NCBI GenBank assembly: GCA_002753135.1
Contig: PDZV01000020.1
Coordinates: forward strand, 1 to 64,000
From: Magnetococcales bacterium WMHbinv6
GTDB lineage: Bacteria > Pseudomonadota > Magnetococcia > Magnetococcales > Magnetaquicoccaceae
Length of the DNA stretch: 64,000 bases
Reading direction: 5' to 3'
Both the position numbers and the translations under genes were made by a program. The notes beneath the pieces were generated by a model. The model was not told the DNA's origin, ran no database searches, and worked only from the letters and a program-made list of their open reading frames with translations. Every line of letters begins with the position of its first letter. Within the stretch, counting starts at the first letter, position 1. Shown here piece after piece: positions 36,611 to 47,153 of this stretch.

Positions 36611-38635
36611 TTAAATGGTAAACCGGACCAGGGCCTGATTCAGCTCTTTGGCGATGCGGGTCAGATCCTTTGCCCGGCCACTGACGGTACCACTCAGAGA
36701 GCGCACGTCCCGCGCCGTCTGGTTGACGCCAGACATATGTTCGGCGACTTGTGACGAAGCCTGGGAGACACCCTGTACATTGCGGGTAATATCCAACACC
36801 CCATGGGTGGCCTCTTCGAGATTGCGGGAAATTTCGTTCATCCCGGCAGAAGAGTTGGTGACATTGCGGGTTACCTCGCGAATGCCGGAGGAAATTTCGC
36901 TCATGCTGCGGAAGACGTCATCGATGCCCCGCGTCGCTTCGCTGACCCGATGGGTGACCTCATTGGCCTCCCGGGCCACGTCGCTGATCGAACGATTGAT
37001 CTCCTCCAAAGCGCTGTTCTGTTCGGTCACCGAGGTTAAAATATCGCTGTTGGCCCCCCGCAGACGGACAATGCTGTCGCCCACCCGGTTGATCGCCTCG
37101 CCCACATTGTGGGAGTAGGAACGCACGGTTTCAATTCTGCCGGAGATGGTTTTGGTGGCTTCGCTGGTCTGACGGGCCAACTCTTTGACTTCGTTGGCCA
37201 CCACGGCAAACCCTTTTCCTGCCTCACCGGCACCCGCCGCTTCGATGGCCGCGTTGAGGGCCAACAGGTTGGTCTGCGTGGCAATATTGTTGATAACCAT
37301 GACAATTTTGCCGATTTCCTGGGTCGCCTTGGTCAACTGCTCCATGACCCCCAAGGTTTCACGGGATTGTTTGGTCGCCTCGTCGGCATCGGTTGAGGCA
37401 ATCTGGCAGCGATCACGAATTTCCCGCAGGGAGGCACCAATCTCTTCCACCGCTGCCGCCACCGTGCCCACATTGTGGCTGGCACGGGCGGCTGAATCGT
37501 TCATGTGCTGCAGGCTGACGCTGGCCTTTTCCCCGGAGGCAGCCACGGTGGAGAGGTTGATGGTCGCCTCTTCCGCCGAAGCGGAGATGGTGTGCATGGT
37601 GCTGCTTAAGGTTTCCGAAGCGCCGGAAATGGTCTGCATGTTGGCATCCATCTGTTCGGCTGAGGCCGAGACGGTATGGACATTTTGACTCATCTCCTGC
37701 GTAATATCCGCCACCTTGCCGGCCTGATCGGTCAGAGTGACCGAGGAGTCACTCATCGAAGTGGCCGTCCCGGTCAGTTCGCTGGCACTCTGCTCCAACT
37801 GACGGGCCTGTTCACTGATGCGCAGAAACATCTGTCGTAAATTGGCGGCCATCTCATCCATGGTTTGCGCCAGGATACCAATTTCATCCTGGCGCGCACT
37901 GGCAGCCTCATGATGGACGGTCAAATCGCCTTCGGAGATACGACGGACAAAACCCATCACTTTGGTCAGCGGTTTGGCAATCGAAGAGGCGATCAGGGAA
38001 GAGAGCGACATCACCAGCAGCACGGCAACAATGCCGTTGATCAACAAATAGAGCGAACGCCGCTGGTTCAACTCTTCGGCCTGCTTTTCGTTGGCTGCAC
38101 TTTGCTGTTGCGCCTCTCGCACCAGGGTATCGACTGCCTGCCGGTGTTCCTCATAACGGTTGCGCAACGGCCCGAAGGCCAGCAAGCCGGCCTTGCTGCG
38201 ATTCTGCGCCTGCAGTGCCGGAATGTATTCACGGAAGATGATTTCATAAAACTGTTGCGCCGAGCGGTGAACCGCACCGGTCAACAACTCTTTTTCCCGA
38301 CCTTGCGGCAAGGTTTTGTGCCAAAACTCGAAACGGGTTTCATACTCCTTGCGCAAATTTTCCAGGCGTTCGATGGTTGCGCGCAAACGGTCCGGTTCCA
38401 TTTCACCCAGCGACTGCAAAGAGAGGGCATATGACTCCAGAATATAGAGGGGCGGGGGTAGAATATCGGCCAAAAAATCTTTGTCTTGAACAATTTCTTT
38501 ATAAACCGGCCCATGCACCTGGACCAGCTTCAGGGTACTGTAGGTCAGGAAGCCAAAAACCGCAAATCCGGTCAAAAAGAAGGCCATCAGCATATGCAGC
38601 TTGGAGGAAATTTTAATATTATCCAGATAGCGCAT
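36611..38635 (-). CDS. methyl-accepting chemotaxis protein
   Basis: Transmembrane chemoreceptor of 674 residues. Membrane helices at about 14-34 and 198-220 bracket a periplasmic helical ligand-binding domain of about 160 residues, without PAS or Cache motifs that I can see. A HAMP domain follows ([20 protein letters not shown]), then a long coiled-coil signalling domain with the CheA/CheW-binding hairpin tip in [32 protein letters not shown] lies 9 nt before the ATG. The ligand is unknown. No che genes are nearby. Confidence 0.92.
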   Translation of the reverse strand: MRYLDNIKISSKLHMLMAFFLTGFAVFGFLTYSTLKLVQVHGPVYKEIVQDKDFLADILPPPLYILESYALSLQSLGEMEPDRLRATIERLENLRKEYETRFEFWHKTLPQGREKELLTGAVHRSAQQFYEIIFREYIPALQAQNRSKAGLLAFGPLRNRYEEHRQAVDTLVREAQQQSAANEKQAEELNQRRSLYLLINGIVAVLLVMSLSSLIASSIAKPLTKVMGFVRRISEGDLTVHHEAASARQDEIGILAQTMDEMAANLRQMFLRISEQARQLEQSASELTGTATSMSDSSVTLTDQAGKVADITQEMSQNVHTVSASAEQMDANMQTISGASETLSSTMHTISASAEEATINLSTVAASGEKASVSLQHMNDSAARASHNVGTVAAAVEEIGASLREIRDRCQIASTDADEATKQSRETLGVMEQLTKATQEIGKIVMVINNIATQTNLLALNAAIEAAGAGEAGKGFAVVANEVKELARQTSEATKTISGRIETVRSYSHNVGEAINRVGDSIVRLRGANSDILTSVTEQNSALEEINRSISDVAREANEVTHRVSEATRGIDDVFRSMSEISSGIREVTRNVTNSSAGMNEISRNLEEATHGVLDITRNVQGVSQASSQVAEHMSGVNQTARDVRSLSGTVSGRAKDLTRIAKELNQALVRFTI

Positions 38636-38695
38636 CCGGGTTATCTCCTTGATCGACTTGAAATCAGATGATCGTCATGCACCTTGGCGCACGAA

Positions 38696-39826
38696 TCAAC
38701 TGGGGACGGGTTGAGCGACTGCGGCCTCATCGGCTTGACCGGTCAGCAATTCACGAAAAATATCGCTCACATGGCTCATACGGGTATGGCGCACTCCATT
38801 GGTGCCGGTAAAAATCAGCCCCCGCTCCAAATCCCCCTGTTGGGCCCGATGCAGGGCTTCGGCGATACAGAAGGCATCTTTGGCTGCCCGACAGGTACAC
38901 TCTTCCAGACAGGTGGCAAAACATTTATTGGCCACTTTGCCCCCCTGAAACAGGGTACGGGTAAAGGGGGTATTCAACGCCCGACCGGGCAAACCGGCAG
39001 GAGAATCAATGATTACCACATCACTCTCCTTGGCATCGATGAAGGCCTGTTTGTAGCGTTGGTCGGCATCGCACTCATAGGTACAGAGAAAACGGCTGGC
39101 CATCTGCACCCCTTTGGCACCCAGGGCAAGGGCACGATCAATATCGGCGCGGTCCCAGATTCCTCCGGCGGTGATGATGGGAATTTCGTCATTGTATTCG
39201 CTGCGCGACCACTCTGCCAGTTGGGGCACCACCTGTTCGCTGGCATACTCTTCGGAGAAAAGTTGATTGCGGCGCACGCCCAAATGGCCTCCGGCGGTAT
39301 TGGGATCTTCAAAGAGGATGGCATCCGGCAAGCGGCGATAGAGTTTGCGCCAACGGGCCGCCAACAAACGGGCCGCACGCAGGGAAGAGACAATGGGAAT
39401 CAAGGCGGTGCTTGGCCGACTGGCGGCAAATTCCGGCAAGCGCAAAGGGAGTCCCGCCCCGGAGATGATCATGTTGGCCCCATATTCGACCGAGGTGCGG
39501 ACCATGGCTTCAAAGTCGCGGATGGCCACCATGCAGTTGGTACCGATAATCCCTTGCGGGCTGGCCTCTCTGGCCAGATGCAACTCATCGATCAGGGCTT
39601 TGACGTTGGCTTGATAATAATCTTTGCCCTTCTTGTAATATTTGGAGGCCAGGGAGAGGGCAACGGTGGCAATGATGCCGACACCACCTTCGTTGGCAAC
39701 GGCACTGGCCAAGCGGTGTGCTGAAACACGGACACCCATGCCGCCCTGAATGATGGGAACGGGAATGGTATATTCTCCGATCTGTAATGAGGGCAAAGGG
39801 GGCAGCACAGGGGTGGATGCGGTCAT
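38696..39826 (-). CDS. nitronate monooxygenase family FMN oxidoreductase
   Basis: A 376-residue TIM-barrel flavoprotein of the nitronate monooxygenase (2-nitropropane dioxygenase) group. FMN-binding and core motifs include PIIQGGMGV, GTNCMVAIRDF, AGGHLG and PIITAGGIWDRADIDRALALGAKGVQMASRF. A cysteine cluster (CFATCLEECTCRAAKDAFC) near the C-terminus is a feature of one subgroup and may bind metal or a cluster. An upstream TTG at 39844 is in frame, but the ATG at 39826 is preferred. The substrate is not known; some relatives are enoyl-ACP reductases (FabK). Confidence 0.82.
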   Translation of the reverse strand: MTASTPVLPPLPSLQIGEYTIPVPIIQGGMGVRVSAHRLASAVANEGGVGIIATVALSLASKYYKKGKDYYQANVKALIDELHLAREASPQGIIGTNCMVAIRDFEAMVRTSVEYGANMIISGAGLPLRLPEFAASRPSTALIPIVSSLRAARLLAARWRKLYRRLPDAILFEDPNTAGGHLGVRRNQLFSEEYASEQVVPQLAEWSRSEYNDEIPIITAGGIWDRADIDRALALGAKGVQMASRFLCTYECDADQRYKQAFIDAKESDVVIIDSPAGLPGRALNTPFTRTLFQGGKVANKCFATCLEECTCRAAKDAFCIAEALHRAQQGDLERGLIFTGTNGVRHTRMSHVSDIFRELLTGQADEAAVAQPVPS

Positions 39827-39871
39827 GATCAGTCCAATCGTCAATAAAATAAGAACAGGGTCCGGCTCGTA

Positions 39872-40933
39872 TTATTGCCACGAGGCCCAGGATGGTTTTT
39901 CCGCCGTGACCGTTTGACCTGCAATCAGCAGGGCAGCATGCGCATGCTCCACATCGGCGCTATGCAGTATCGCCAAACCTGCACCACTTTGTGGACAATA
40001 GCTGGTCAGTTGACCAATCTCTTTGCCATCCGGTCGTTGTACGGCAAGCGGTGTTGCCCAAGAGAGCCCTGGCGGAGCGGATAACCGGAACAAACGTTTC
40101 TTGAGTGTGCCACGGTGGTGCGTCCGGGTGGTTGTCTCCTGCCCCACATAGCACCCTTTGCTGAAATCGACACCGTTCAATTCCAGCAAACCGGCTTCCA
40201 GCGGCAGCGTGACATTGGGCGTCCATTCATTACCGCCTCTGGGCAGAGCGTGATGGATGCGATAGCGTTGCCATGCTGTCCATCCGGCAGGTGGCAAAAG
40301 TTTTGCAAACCGCTCGCTCATGGTACTCCAGCCCTCTTGTGGAAGCAACAGCCGCCAGCCAAATTTTTCATGACGAGGATCCAGCCACAAACGCCAACCT
40401 GGAGCAGGAATCCAGGTTTGGCCCAAAGTCGCCTCTGTTACCTGCAAAGCAGGAAAGAGGGCACGCACGGCAGCCGTCGCCTGGGGTCCGATCAAACCGA
40501 GCAACAACAGTGACTGGCTGCACGCTTCCAGTTTGATTTTGGTGCGCAAACGGTAAAAAAGAATCTGCTGCTGCAGTTCGGCCAGTCGATCCGGTTCACT
40601 GATCAGCAGCAGTTGCTCGGCCTGTTCTTGAAAACCATAGTCCAGAAGGGTTAAATCCCACAGAAAACGGCCCTGGGGGGTGAGCAGGGCGGAATAGAGA
40701 GAGCGATCTGCAGCCAGACGATTGAGCTGATTGGTGGTCAGACCACCAAAAAAACTCACTCTTTCCGGACCGGTGATGCTGATTTTTCCCATGTGGCTGA
40801 AGTTGACCCACGCCGCCTGCTGCTCCAGTTGGAGATACTCTGCAGCAGGATCACCAAAATCGGCAACCACGGTCGCACCCCGATCAGTGGTCCAGTTGAG
40901 GGGAGAGGCAAGAGAGGCATAATAGTGCTGCAC
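39872..40933 (-). CDS. ygfZ: folate-binding Fe-S cluster maintenance protein YgfZ
   Basis: GcvT-like folate-binding protein that helps assembly or repair of [4Fe-4S] enzymes. The 353-residue product carries the YgfZ signature KGCYVGQE (in GVDFSKGCYVGQETTTRTHHRG), which separates it from the glycine-cleavage T protein. Start is GTG with AAGGAG 8 nt upstream. It is divergent from thiC, whose product is an Fe-S radical SAM enzyme. Confidence 0.92.
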   Translation of the reverse strand: MQHYYASLASPLNWTTDRGATVVADFGDPAAEYLQLEQQAAWVNFSHMGKISITGPERVSFFGGLTTNQLNRLAADRSLYSALLTPQGRFLWDLTLLDYGFQEQAEQLLLISEPDRLAELQQQILFYRLRTKIKLEACSQSLLLLGLIGPQATAAVRALFPALQVTEATLGQTWIPAPGWRLWLDPRHEKFGWRLLLPQEGWSTMSERFAKLLPPAGWTAWQRYRIHHALPRGGNEWTPNVTLPLEAGLLELNGVDFSKGCYVGQETTTRTHHRGTLKKRLFRLSAPPGLSWATPLAVQRPDGKEIGQLTSYCPQSGAGLAILHSADVEHAHAALLIAGQTVTAEKPSWASWQ

Positions 40934-41061
40934 AGGAAAAACTCCTTGTCAAGCCATGGGTAGGATAAGCACAATGGCACCTGAAGATTGCATTCCCGAA
41001 CAAGACGGGCGGTAGACCGCCAGACTTGTCAGCCTGCTTTATTGCGAAAGGTGTAACCATC

Positions 41062-42465
41062 ATGAATACATTTCGTTCTGCCTGGATTCAAGGGCGCACA
41101 GGCAACGTGACGCAGATGCACTATGCCCGGCAGGGAGTCATCACCGAAGAGATGGCCCATTGTGCCCGGGAAGAACAGTTGGATGCGGAACTGGTCCGCG
41201 CCGAAGTGGCACGGGGCCGCATGGTCATTCCCGCCAATATTTGCCATCCCGAACTGCGGCCATTGGCCATTGGTATTGCCGCCCGTTGTAAAATCAACGC
41301 CAACATCGGCAACTCGCCGATCTCTTCGGGCATGGATGAAGAGCTGAATAAATTGCAACTGGCATTGCGCTATGGTGCAGATACGATCATGGATCTTTCG
41401 ACCGGTCGGCAGATTCCGGAAATTCGCCAGGCCCTGTTGCGCCATGCCCCGATTCCCTTGGGAACGGTGCCGATTTATGAAGCGGTGGAGCGCGTGCCCG
41501 ACGTACGCAAGCTGACGCCGGAAATTATCCTGCAGGTGATCGAAGAGCAGGCCCGGCAGGGGGTGGACTATATGACCGTCCATTGCGGGGTGGTCTGGGA
41601 GGTGTTGCCGTTGATCGAGTCGCGCATCACCAAGATTGTCTCACGCGGCGGTGCCTTGATGGCGCAGTGGATGTTGTACCATGAACAGGAAAATCCGCTG
41701 TTCACCCATTTTGATCGTCTGTTGGACATTTGCACCCGCTACGATGTGACCTTGTCACTGGGTGACGGTTTGCGGCCCGGCTGTCTGCATGATGCCTCGG
41801 ACGCAGCCCAATTTACCGAATTGCGCGTCTTGGGTGAACTGACCAAACGGGCCTGGGAACGGGATGTCCAGGTGATGATCGAGGGACCGGGTCATGTACC
41901 CCTGGATCAGATCGAAATGAACATGGAACAGGAACGGCTGCTCTGTCACGAAGCCCCCTTCTATGTGTTGGGACCGCTGGTGACCGATATTGCCGCCGGT
42001 TATGACCATATCGCCTCGGCCATTGGTGGCGCGGTTGCTGCCTGGAAAGGGGCCTCCATGTTGTGCTATGTGACCCCGAAGGAACATTTGGGACTACCCA
42101 ATGCCGAAGATGTGCGCAACGGCATCATTGCCTATAAAATTGCCGCGCATGCCGCCGATATTGCCCGCAAACGACCCGGAGCCCGGGATCGGGATGATGC
42201 CATGAGTCGGGCACGTTATGGTTTTGACTGGAACCGCCAGTTTGAGTTGGCCCTCGATCCGGACCGGGCGCGGGAATATCACGATGAAACCTTGCCCAAC
42301 GAAGCCCACAAAACAGCCGAATTTTGTTCCATGTGCGGACCGCGTTTTTGTGCCTACAAGCTGTCGCGGGATGTGACCGCCCGTTATCAAGGGGTCGCGG
42401 CCCGTCTGGTACCCGATTTTTGCCCGGAATCTGCCGGTGGCGGTACGGTCGGTAACGCCGCTTGA
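41062..42465 (+). CDS. thiC: phosphomethylpyrimidine synthase ThiC
   Basis: Radical-SAM enzyme that converts aminoimidazole ribotide to the HMP-phosphate moiety of thiamine. The 467-residue protein has the core ThiC stretches [32 protein letters not shown] and [14 protein letters not shown], plus the C-terminal cluster motif CSMCGPRFC (CxxCx4C). It lacks the long N-terminal extension of enteric ThiC. The ATG at 41062 follows GAAAGGTG. The 128-nt leader shows no TPP (thi-box) sequence. Confidence 0.96.
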   Translation: MNTFRSAWIQGRTGNVTQMHYARQGVITEEMAHCAREEQLDAELVRAEVARGRMVIPANICHPELRPLAIGIAARCKINANIGNSPISSGMDEELNKLQLALRYGADTIMDLSTGRQIPEIRQALLRHAPIPLGTVPIYEAVERVPDVRKLTPEIILQVIEEQARQGVDYMTVHCGVVWEVLPLIESRITKIVSRGGALMAQWMLYHEQENPLFTHFDRLLDICTRYDVTLSLGDGLRPGCLHDASDAAQFTELRVLGELTKRAWERDVQVMIEGPGHVPLDQIEMNMEQERLLCHEAPFYVLGPLVTDIAAGYDHIASAIGGAVAAWKGASMLCYVTPKEHLGLPNAEDVRNGIIAYKIAAHAADIARKRPGARDRDDAMSRARYGFDWNRQFELALDPDRAREYHDETLPNEAHKTAEFCSMCGPRFCAYKLSRDVTARYQGVAARLVPDFCPESAGGGTVGNAA

Positions 42466-42525
42466 GCGACAGATGGTTTTGCTTCACTCCGCCGGTCCGG
42501 GGCCATCCCTGGATCCGGCAGCCTT

Positions 42526-43281
42526 TCACTCCCCTTTGACAAAGATGCCGTAATAAATCACATAGGTCACCTGCATCCCCTCCCGGCTGGTCAGAGAGCG
42601 CAGAATGCGGCGCAACCCGCCTGCCGACAGGGGGTGATAACCGGGCGCAGGCAGATGGGCACCAACGGCCCGCAAGTGTTGTAAAAAAGCCAGTCCGGAA
42701 GGGTGGTGTACGGTGATGCGCTCTTCCTGCAGCTGCCTTTCTCCGTCGCTTGGCCAGGCGTTAAACCAGCCATCTGCCAGCGGATAGTCGGCAATACCGT
42801 GCGGCAGGCCAAGCGCCTGGCAGGTGCCCCGCCACTCATGAAACGTGCCAGGTGCCAAGGTGGCAAAGGCCACCCTCCCCCCCGGTCGCAGCAGATCATG
42901 CCATTGGCGCAGGGTCAGCAGAGGCTCTGTAAACCACTGCATCACCATACTGGCAGCAATCAGATCAAAGGCTGCTGTGGCAAAGGGAGGCTGTTGGCCA
43001 TCGGCCACCAGATAGCCAATGTTTGCCGTCGCACCACAAACGGTCCGACAGCGCTGCACCATCGGCCAGGCCAGATCGCTGCACAGCAGCCTGCCTTGCG
43101 GCCAACGCTGCTGCAACAATCGGCTGAGAAAACCGGTACCACACCCCCACTCCAGCATGTGTGGCTTGGCCATCGGCAAACAGAGTCGAGCGGCCAGCCG
43201 TTCGGCCACCTGACGTTGCACCTCGGCCTGCTCGGCATACTGTTCGGCCTGTGCAAAAGCGTGCAAAATGGATGGGTTCAT
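42526..43281 (-). CDS. bioC: malonyl-ACP O-methyltransferase BioC
   Basis: SAM-dependent methyltransferase that methylates malonyl-ACP to prime biotin synthesis. The 251-residue protein starts with the BioC-type FAQAEQYAEQAEVQRQVAERL, has the SAM motif MLEWGCGTGFLSRLL, and contains ADGQQPPFATAAFDLIAASMVMQWF. It lies 21 nt after a BioH-like gene, which removes the methyl ester at the end of the same route. This pairing strengthens both calls. Confidence 0.9.
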   Translation of the reverse strand: MNPSILHAFAQAEQYAEQAEVQRQVAERLAARLCLPMAKPHMLEWGCGTGFLSRLLQQRWPQGRLLCSDLAWPMVQRCRTVCGATANIGYLVADGQQPPFATAAFDLIAASMVMQWFTEPLLTLRQWHDLLRPGGRVAFATLAPGTFHEWRGTCQALGLPHGIADYPLADGWFNAWPSDGERQLQEERITVHHPSGLAFLQHLRAVGAHLPAPGYHPLSAGGLRRILRSLTSREGMQVTYVIYYGIFVKGE

Positions 43282-43302
43282 CGCCTATTCCGGAGGGCTG
43301 TT

Positions 43303-43998
43303 TCAGCAGAAAACACCGCATGATCCCGGCAGAAACTGTTGCACAAAGCGGGCGCAAGCCTCTGGCCGGGTCAACGGCAGCAGATGGCCCCCCTCCTGCA
43401 GCCAATGCTGTTGCGCTGGGGTAAAACAGCGTTCGCTCAAAAGGGGCGGCACAACCTGGTCATCGCGTGCCGCCAGATTGGCGACGAGTCCCGGCCATTG
43501 TTGCAGCGTCTGCCGCCCATCCCATTCGGCAAGCCAGGCCAGCCCCTGCAACAATGCCGTGGGATCGGCCACTTTGTCCGGCGGTGTGATCGCCATGCCG
43601 CCTTGTTGCGCAAAGGCCTGCAACACAGCAGCCGGATCTTCCGGCAGCCGTTGCCGCATGCGCTGCAGCAGGCGGGGAGGCACCCCTTCGTCAAAATCTG
43701 CCGCCCGGGCAAAACGGCTGAAGGCGGCAATCCCCAATAAACCGAGACAATGCGACCGCCAGGGGGCCGCAGGCAACTGGCGCAGCAACCACAAAAAGCC
43801 CAAGGAGTGACCCACCGCCAACAGCGGTCGATCGTCGGGAATCTGCAGCTGAGGCGTGCTGAAAAAGCCCAGGTTTACGGTCAGGCATGGCCAGGAGGGC
43901 AACAGGCGGCGCATCGCCTGCCACACACCCGGTCCCAGGCCCCAGCCATGCACCAGCAGCAACAAGGGGGCGTTGTGATGGTCGGTGGCGAGACTCAT
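43303..43998 (-). CDS. bioH: BioH-like pimeloyl-ACP methyl ester carboxylesterase
   Basis: Alpha/beta hydrolase that would cleave pimeloyl-ACP methyl ester. The 231-residue protein has [15 protein letters not shown] (oxyanion region), the nucleophile elbow VGHSLGFL, an acid residue in AARDDQVVP and a catalytic His in EGGHLLP. The ATG at 43998 overlaps the argB stop (ATGA), so it is translationally coupled to argB. A longer frame inside argB is not needed. Assigned mainly by pairing with bioC. Confidence 0.85.
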   Translation of the reverse strand: MSLATDHHNAPLLLLVHGWGLGPGVWQAMRRLLPSWPCLTVNLGFFSTPQLQIPDDRPLLAVGHSLGFLWLLRQLPAAPWRSHCLGLLGIAAFSRFARAADFDEGVPPRLLQRMRQRLPEDPAAVLQAFAQQGGMAITPPDKVADPTALLQGLAWLAEWDGRQTLQQWPGLVANLAARDDQVVPPLLSERCFTPAQQHWLQEGGHLLPLTRPEACARFVQQFLPGSCGVFC

Positions 43999-44882
43999 TG
44001 GCGAAACAGGGTGCCAATGCCTTGATCGGTAAAGATCTCCAATAACAACGCATGTTCGATGCGACCATCGATGACGTGGGCAGCCTTGACACCGGCTTCC
44101 AGGGCCCGGCGGCAAATTTCCACTTTGGGAATCATGCCCCCGGTAATGACCCCATCAAAGACCATTTGGCTGGCCTGTTCCAGAAACAGTTGACTGATCA
44201 GGCTGCCCTGTCCATCCAGCACCCCGGCCACATCGGTCAACAGGATCAATTTTTCCGCCTTCAGGGCCATGGCCACGTGACCGGCAACGGCATCGGCGTT
44301 GATGTTGAACGTTTCGCCGTTGGCCCCGACTCCCACCGGGGCCAGCACCGGAATAATGTCGGACTGTTTGAACAGTTCGAGCAGCTTGGTATCGATATGC
44401 TGCACATCGCCCACCCAGCCCAGGTCGATCAATTCCGGCTCTTCGTTGTCGGGTCCGGGACGCACATGGGTCCGTTTGCGGGCCAGAATAGTGGCACCAT
44501 CCTTGCCGGAAAGACCAGCAGCCCGCCCGCCGTTGCGGTTGATCAGGTTGACAATCTCCTTGTTGACCTGCCCGGCCAGCACCATCTCCACCACGTTGAC
44601 CGTCTCCTGATCGGTCACCCGTTGCCCGTCGATGAATTGGGGCACCAGACCCATTTTTTTCATCGTTTGCCCGATCTGTGGACCACCGCCATGGATGACC
44701 ACCGGATTGATACCCACCTGGCGGAGCAAAATGACATCCTGAGCATATTCCTCTTTCAGTGCATCATCCACCATGGCATGGCCGCCATATTTGATCACGA
44801 AGGTTTTGCCTTCAAAGCGGCGCATGTAGGGTAAAGCCTCGATCAAGACACGGGCCTTTTCAATTCGGACCGGTAAACTCAT
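43995..44882 (-). CDS. argB: acetylglutamate kinase ArgB
   Basis: Phosphorylates N-acetylglutamate in arginine biosynthesis. The 295-residue protein shows [10 protein letters not shown], the substrate loop [16 protein letters not shown], and [10 protein letters not shown] with [10 protein letters not shown] near the C-terminus. AGGAGG precedes the ATG. The N-terminal helix ([20 protein letters not shown]) is of the type found in arginine-inhibited, PII-binding hexameric ArgB proteins. Two biotin genes follow in the operon. Confidence 0.96.
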   Translation of the reverse strand: MSLPVRIEKARVLIEALPYMRRFEGKTFVIKYGGHAMVDDALKEEYAQDVILLRQVGINPVVIHGGGPQIGQTMKKMGLVPQFIDGQRVTDQETVNVVEMVLAGQVNKEIVNLINRNGGRAAGLSGKDGATILARKRTHVRPGPDNEEPELIDLGWVGDVQHIDTKLLELFKQSDIIPVLAPVGVGANGETFNINADAVAGHVAMALKAEKLILLTDVAGVLDGQGSLISQLFLEQASQMVFDGVITGGMIPKVEICRRALEAGVKAAHVIDGRIEHALLLEIFTDQGIGTLFRQ

Positions 44883-45008
44883 TTTGTTCCTCCTGGACGT
44901 ATGGTCATGTTTTCTACTAGACTATCAAGCGTTTTTCATGCTCTTGCCGTTTTTGCTCACAGCAAGCGCCGATGTTTTTTTCCCACCCCTGTTTGGTATG
45001 CAAAAACC

Positions 45009-45701
45009 ATGATCGACATTTTCTCCACGACAGCAACGGATTTTTTCTCATGGCATCGGCCAGTGGTGCGTTTGTTGAGCCCTCTGCTCCTGTTGCTGGC
45101 GTGTGCCACGGCAACCCCTCTGCAGGCAGAAAATGGTTATGCAGTGGACGATTGCCGCATTTTGATGCGGCGCGGACCAGAGACGCGCTATAAAATAGTC
45201 CAGATGCTCAAGATTGGCGAGGAAATGGAAATTCTGGAAGACGATCGGGAGTCTGGCTGGGCTCGCGTGCGGGCAACAGCCTCCGGTCTGGAGGGGTGGG
45301 TATTGCGGCGTTTGATTTCGCCCGAGATGCCGCCTCAGGTACAACTGGATACCATACGCGAAACCCTGCGCCGGGCAGAAGAGGAACGAACCCGTCTGCG
45401 CGTCGAAAATGAAGAGTTGCGCAAACGGGTCGGTTCACAGGAAAAACTGGAAGCGGAATTGGCACGGATTCGTAAAATTTCACAAAATGCCCTGGAAATT
45501 GAGCGGGAAAATGAATCCCTGTCGCAAAAAGTCCGCCACCAGGAACAGGAGATGAAACAGCTGGCTGACGATAACCGGATTCTGGAACGGCAAACCGACA
45601 CCTCCTTTTTTCTGGCCGGATCGGCGGTATTGGTTGTCGGCATGATTACCGGTGCCGTTCTGGCCAGACGGCGGCGTACCACTTTCGGCTCGTTGGAATA
45701 G
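45009..45701 (+). CDS. SH3-domain, coiled-coil, membrane-anchored protein (YgiM-like)
   Basis: A 230-residue envelope protein. After a signal or membrane segment (about residues 18-38) there is a bacterial SH3 domain (YAVDDCRILMRRGPETRYKIV ... GWVLRRLIS, about 42-105), a coiled coil of about 90 residues rich in Glu/Arg, then a C-terminal membrane helix with a RRRR stop-transfer. This is the architecture of the YgiM/TIGR04211 group, whose role is unclear. The ATG at 45009 is preferred over upstream frames. Confidence 0.8.
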   Translation: MIDIFSTTATDFFSWHRPVVRLLSPLLLLLACATATPLQAENGYAVDDCRILMRRGPETRYKIVQMLKIGEEMEILEDDRESGWARVRATASGLEGWVLRRLISPEMPPQVQLDTIRETLRRAEEERTRLRVENEELRKRVGSQEKLEAELARIRKISQNALEIERENESLSQKVRHQEQEMKQLADDNRILERQTDTSFFLAGSAVLVVGMITGAVLARRRRTTFGSLE

Positions 45702-45738
45702 CCGATTTTTCAGCAGACGGATGCTCAAGGAGTCCGCT

Positions 45739-46086
45739 ATGGGATGGAAACTGGTGGTGGTCACCGTGCGCCCCCAATTGACGGAACGGATTATTCTGAT
45801 CGCCCAGCGCTCAGGTGCCGTGGGTGCAACGGTGATTCCGGCCCGTGGCATCGCCACGCCGGAAAATCGTTCCTTTTTGGGTCTGGCACTGGACAATCAA
45901 CGCGATTTGATCCTCTTTCTGCTGGAAGAACCTCTGGTTCCTGGTGTCACCCGCGCCGTCCATCTCGACGGCGACCTGGACACACCCGGTACGGGCATGT
46001 TGTTTGTGCTGGATGTGGAACAGGCACTGGGGTTGCGCGAGCAGTTGGCAGGCGTGGAAACGGAAATTCGCGAACAGTACAACTGA
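45739..46086 (+). CDS. PII-like nitrogen regulatory family protein
   Basis: A 115-residue small ferredoxin-like-fold protein resembling PII signal transducers (KLVVVTVRPQLTERIILIAQRSGAVGATVIPARG). The usual T-loop with the Tyr51 uridylylation site and the following conserved PII C-loop motifs are absent or replaced, so it is PII-like and probably not uridylylated. AAGGAG precedes the ATG. It lies upstream of dusB-ntrB-ntrC on the same strand, suggesting a link to nitrogen control that is inferred from position only. Confidence 0.68.
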   Translation: MGWKLVVVTVRPQLTERIILIAQRSGAVGATVIPARGIATPENRSFLGLALDNQRDLILFLLEEPLVPGVTRAVHLDGDLDTPGTGMLFVLDVEQALGLREQLAGVETEIREQYN

Positions 46087-46139
46087 ATAGGCCACAGCCG
46101 CCTTTGCAACCACTGCCAGCAGATGACGACGGATGATTG

Positions 46140-47153
46140 ATGGCTGAACCGGATCCTTTGGCTCTTCTTTTTTCTCCGCAGCGCCGCACCGTTCCGTTGT
46201 TGCTGGCACCCATGGCGGGGATTACCGATTGGCCTTTTCGTGCCTTGGCGCGCCATTACGGCGCAGACTTGACGGTTTCCGAGATGATCGCTTCGCAGGC
46301 GATGATTCGCCACACCGCCAGGAGTTTAAAAATGGCTGCCCCCTCTGTCGTTGCCAGCGACAGCAGCGAGACGGATCTGCTTGCCGTACAGATTGCCGGT
46401 GCCGACCCGGAGGTGATGGCGGAAGCCGCCCGGATGAATGTGGCACGGGGAGCAACCCTGATCGATATCAACATGGGCTGTCCGGTAAAAAAAATTGCCA
46501 AGAGCAACGCCGGTGCGGCGCTGATGCGCGATGAACGGTTGGCGGGTCGCCTCATGGCTGCGGTGGTGCAGGCGGTTGCGGTACCCGTCACAATAAAAAT
46601 TCGTTTGGGTTGGGATGATCGTCAGCGCAACGGTTTGACCATTGCCCGCATTGCCGAAGATTCCGGTATCCGCGCCGTTACCGTGCATGGTCGCACCCGG
46701 GCACAAATGTATCACGGCAGCGCCGACTGGCAGGCCATCGCCGAAATCAAAGCGGGTATTGCCATTCCGGTCATCGGCAACGGCGATATTACCTCACCGC
46801 AGACGGCACGGCAGATGTGGCAACTCTCCGCCGTGGATGGCATCATGATCGGACGGGGTGCCATCGGCAGACCGTGGCTGTTCCGGGAGATTGCCCATTA
46901 TCTGCAGACGGGGGAAACGTTGCCCCCTCCGCCATGGCAGGAGAGAAAACAGATCATTCAGCACCATTTCAGCCAAATCATTGCCCATCATGGTCCGCTA
47001 CTGGGCAATCGGTTGGCGCGCAAACATTTGGCCTGGCACACCCATGGCCTGGTCGGAGGCGCACGCTTTCGTGAACAGGTCAATCGTTCCCCGGATGCCG
47101 CCAGCACCGAACAATTGTTGACAGCCTTTCTGGCAGGAGTTCAGGAGCCGTAA
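46140..47153 (+). CDS. dusB: tRNA-dihydrouridine synthase DusB
   Basis: FMN-dependent reductase that makes dihydrouridine in the tRNA D-loop. The 337-residue protein has LAPMAGITDWPFR at the N-terminus, NMGCPVKKIAKSNAGAALM with the catalytic Cys, VTIKIRLGWDD, and VHGRTRAQMYHGSADW. dusB upstream of ntrBC is a common arrangement in Alpha- and related Proteobacteria. Its TAA stop overlaps the ntrB ATG by 1 nt. Confidence 0.95.
   Translation: MAEPDPLALLFSPQRRTVPLLLAPMAGITDWPFRALARHYGADLTVSEMIASQAMIRHTARSLKMAAPSVVASDSSETDLLAVQIAGADPEVMAEAARMNVARGATLIDINMGCPVKKIAKSNAGAALMRDERLAGRLMAAVVQAVAVPVTIKIRLGWDDRQRNGLTIARIAEDSGIRAVTVHGRTRAQMYHGSADWQAIAEIKAGIAIPVIGNGDITSPQTARQMWQLSAVDGIMIGRGAIGRPWLFREIAHYLQTGETLPPPPWQERKQIIQHHFSQIIAHHGPLLGNRLARKHLAWHTHGLVGGARFREQVNRSPDAASTEQLLTAFLAGVQEP

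Noticed and set aside
40934-41061. TPP riboswitch before thiC
   Set aside because: I looked for the CTGAGA and ACCTGATCTGG-type conserved boxes and did not find them in the 128-nt leader.
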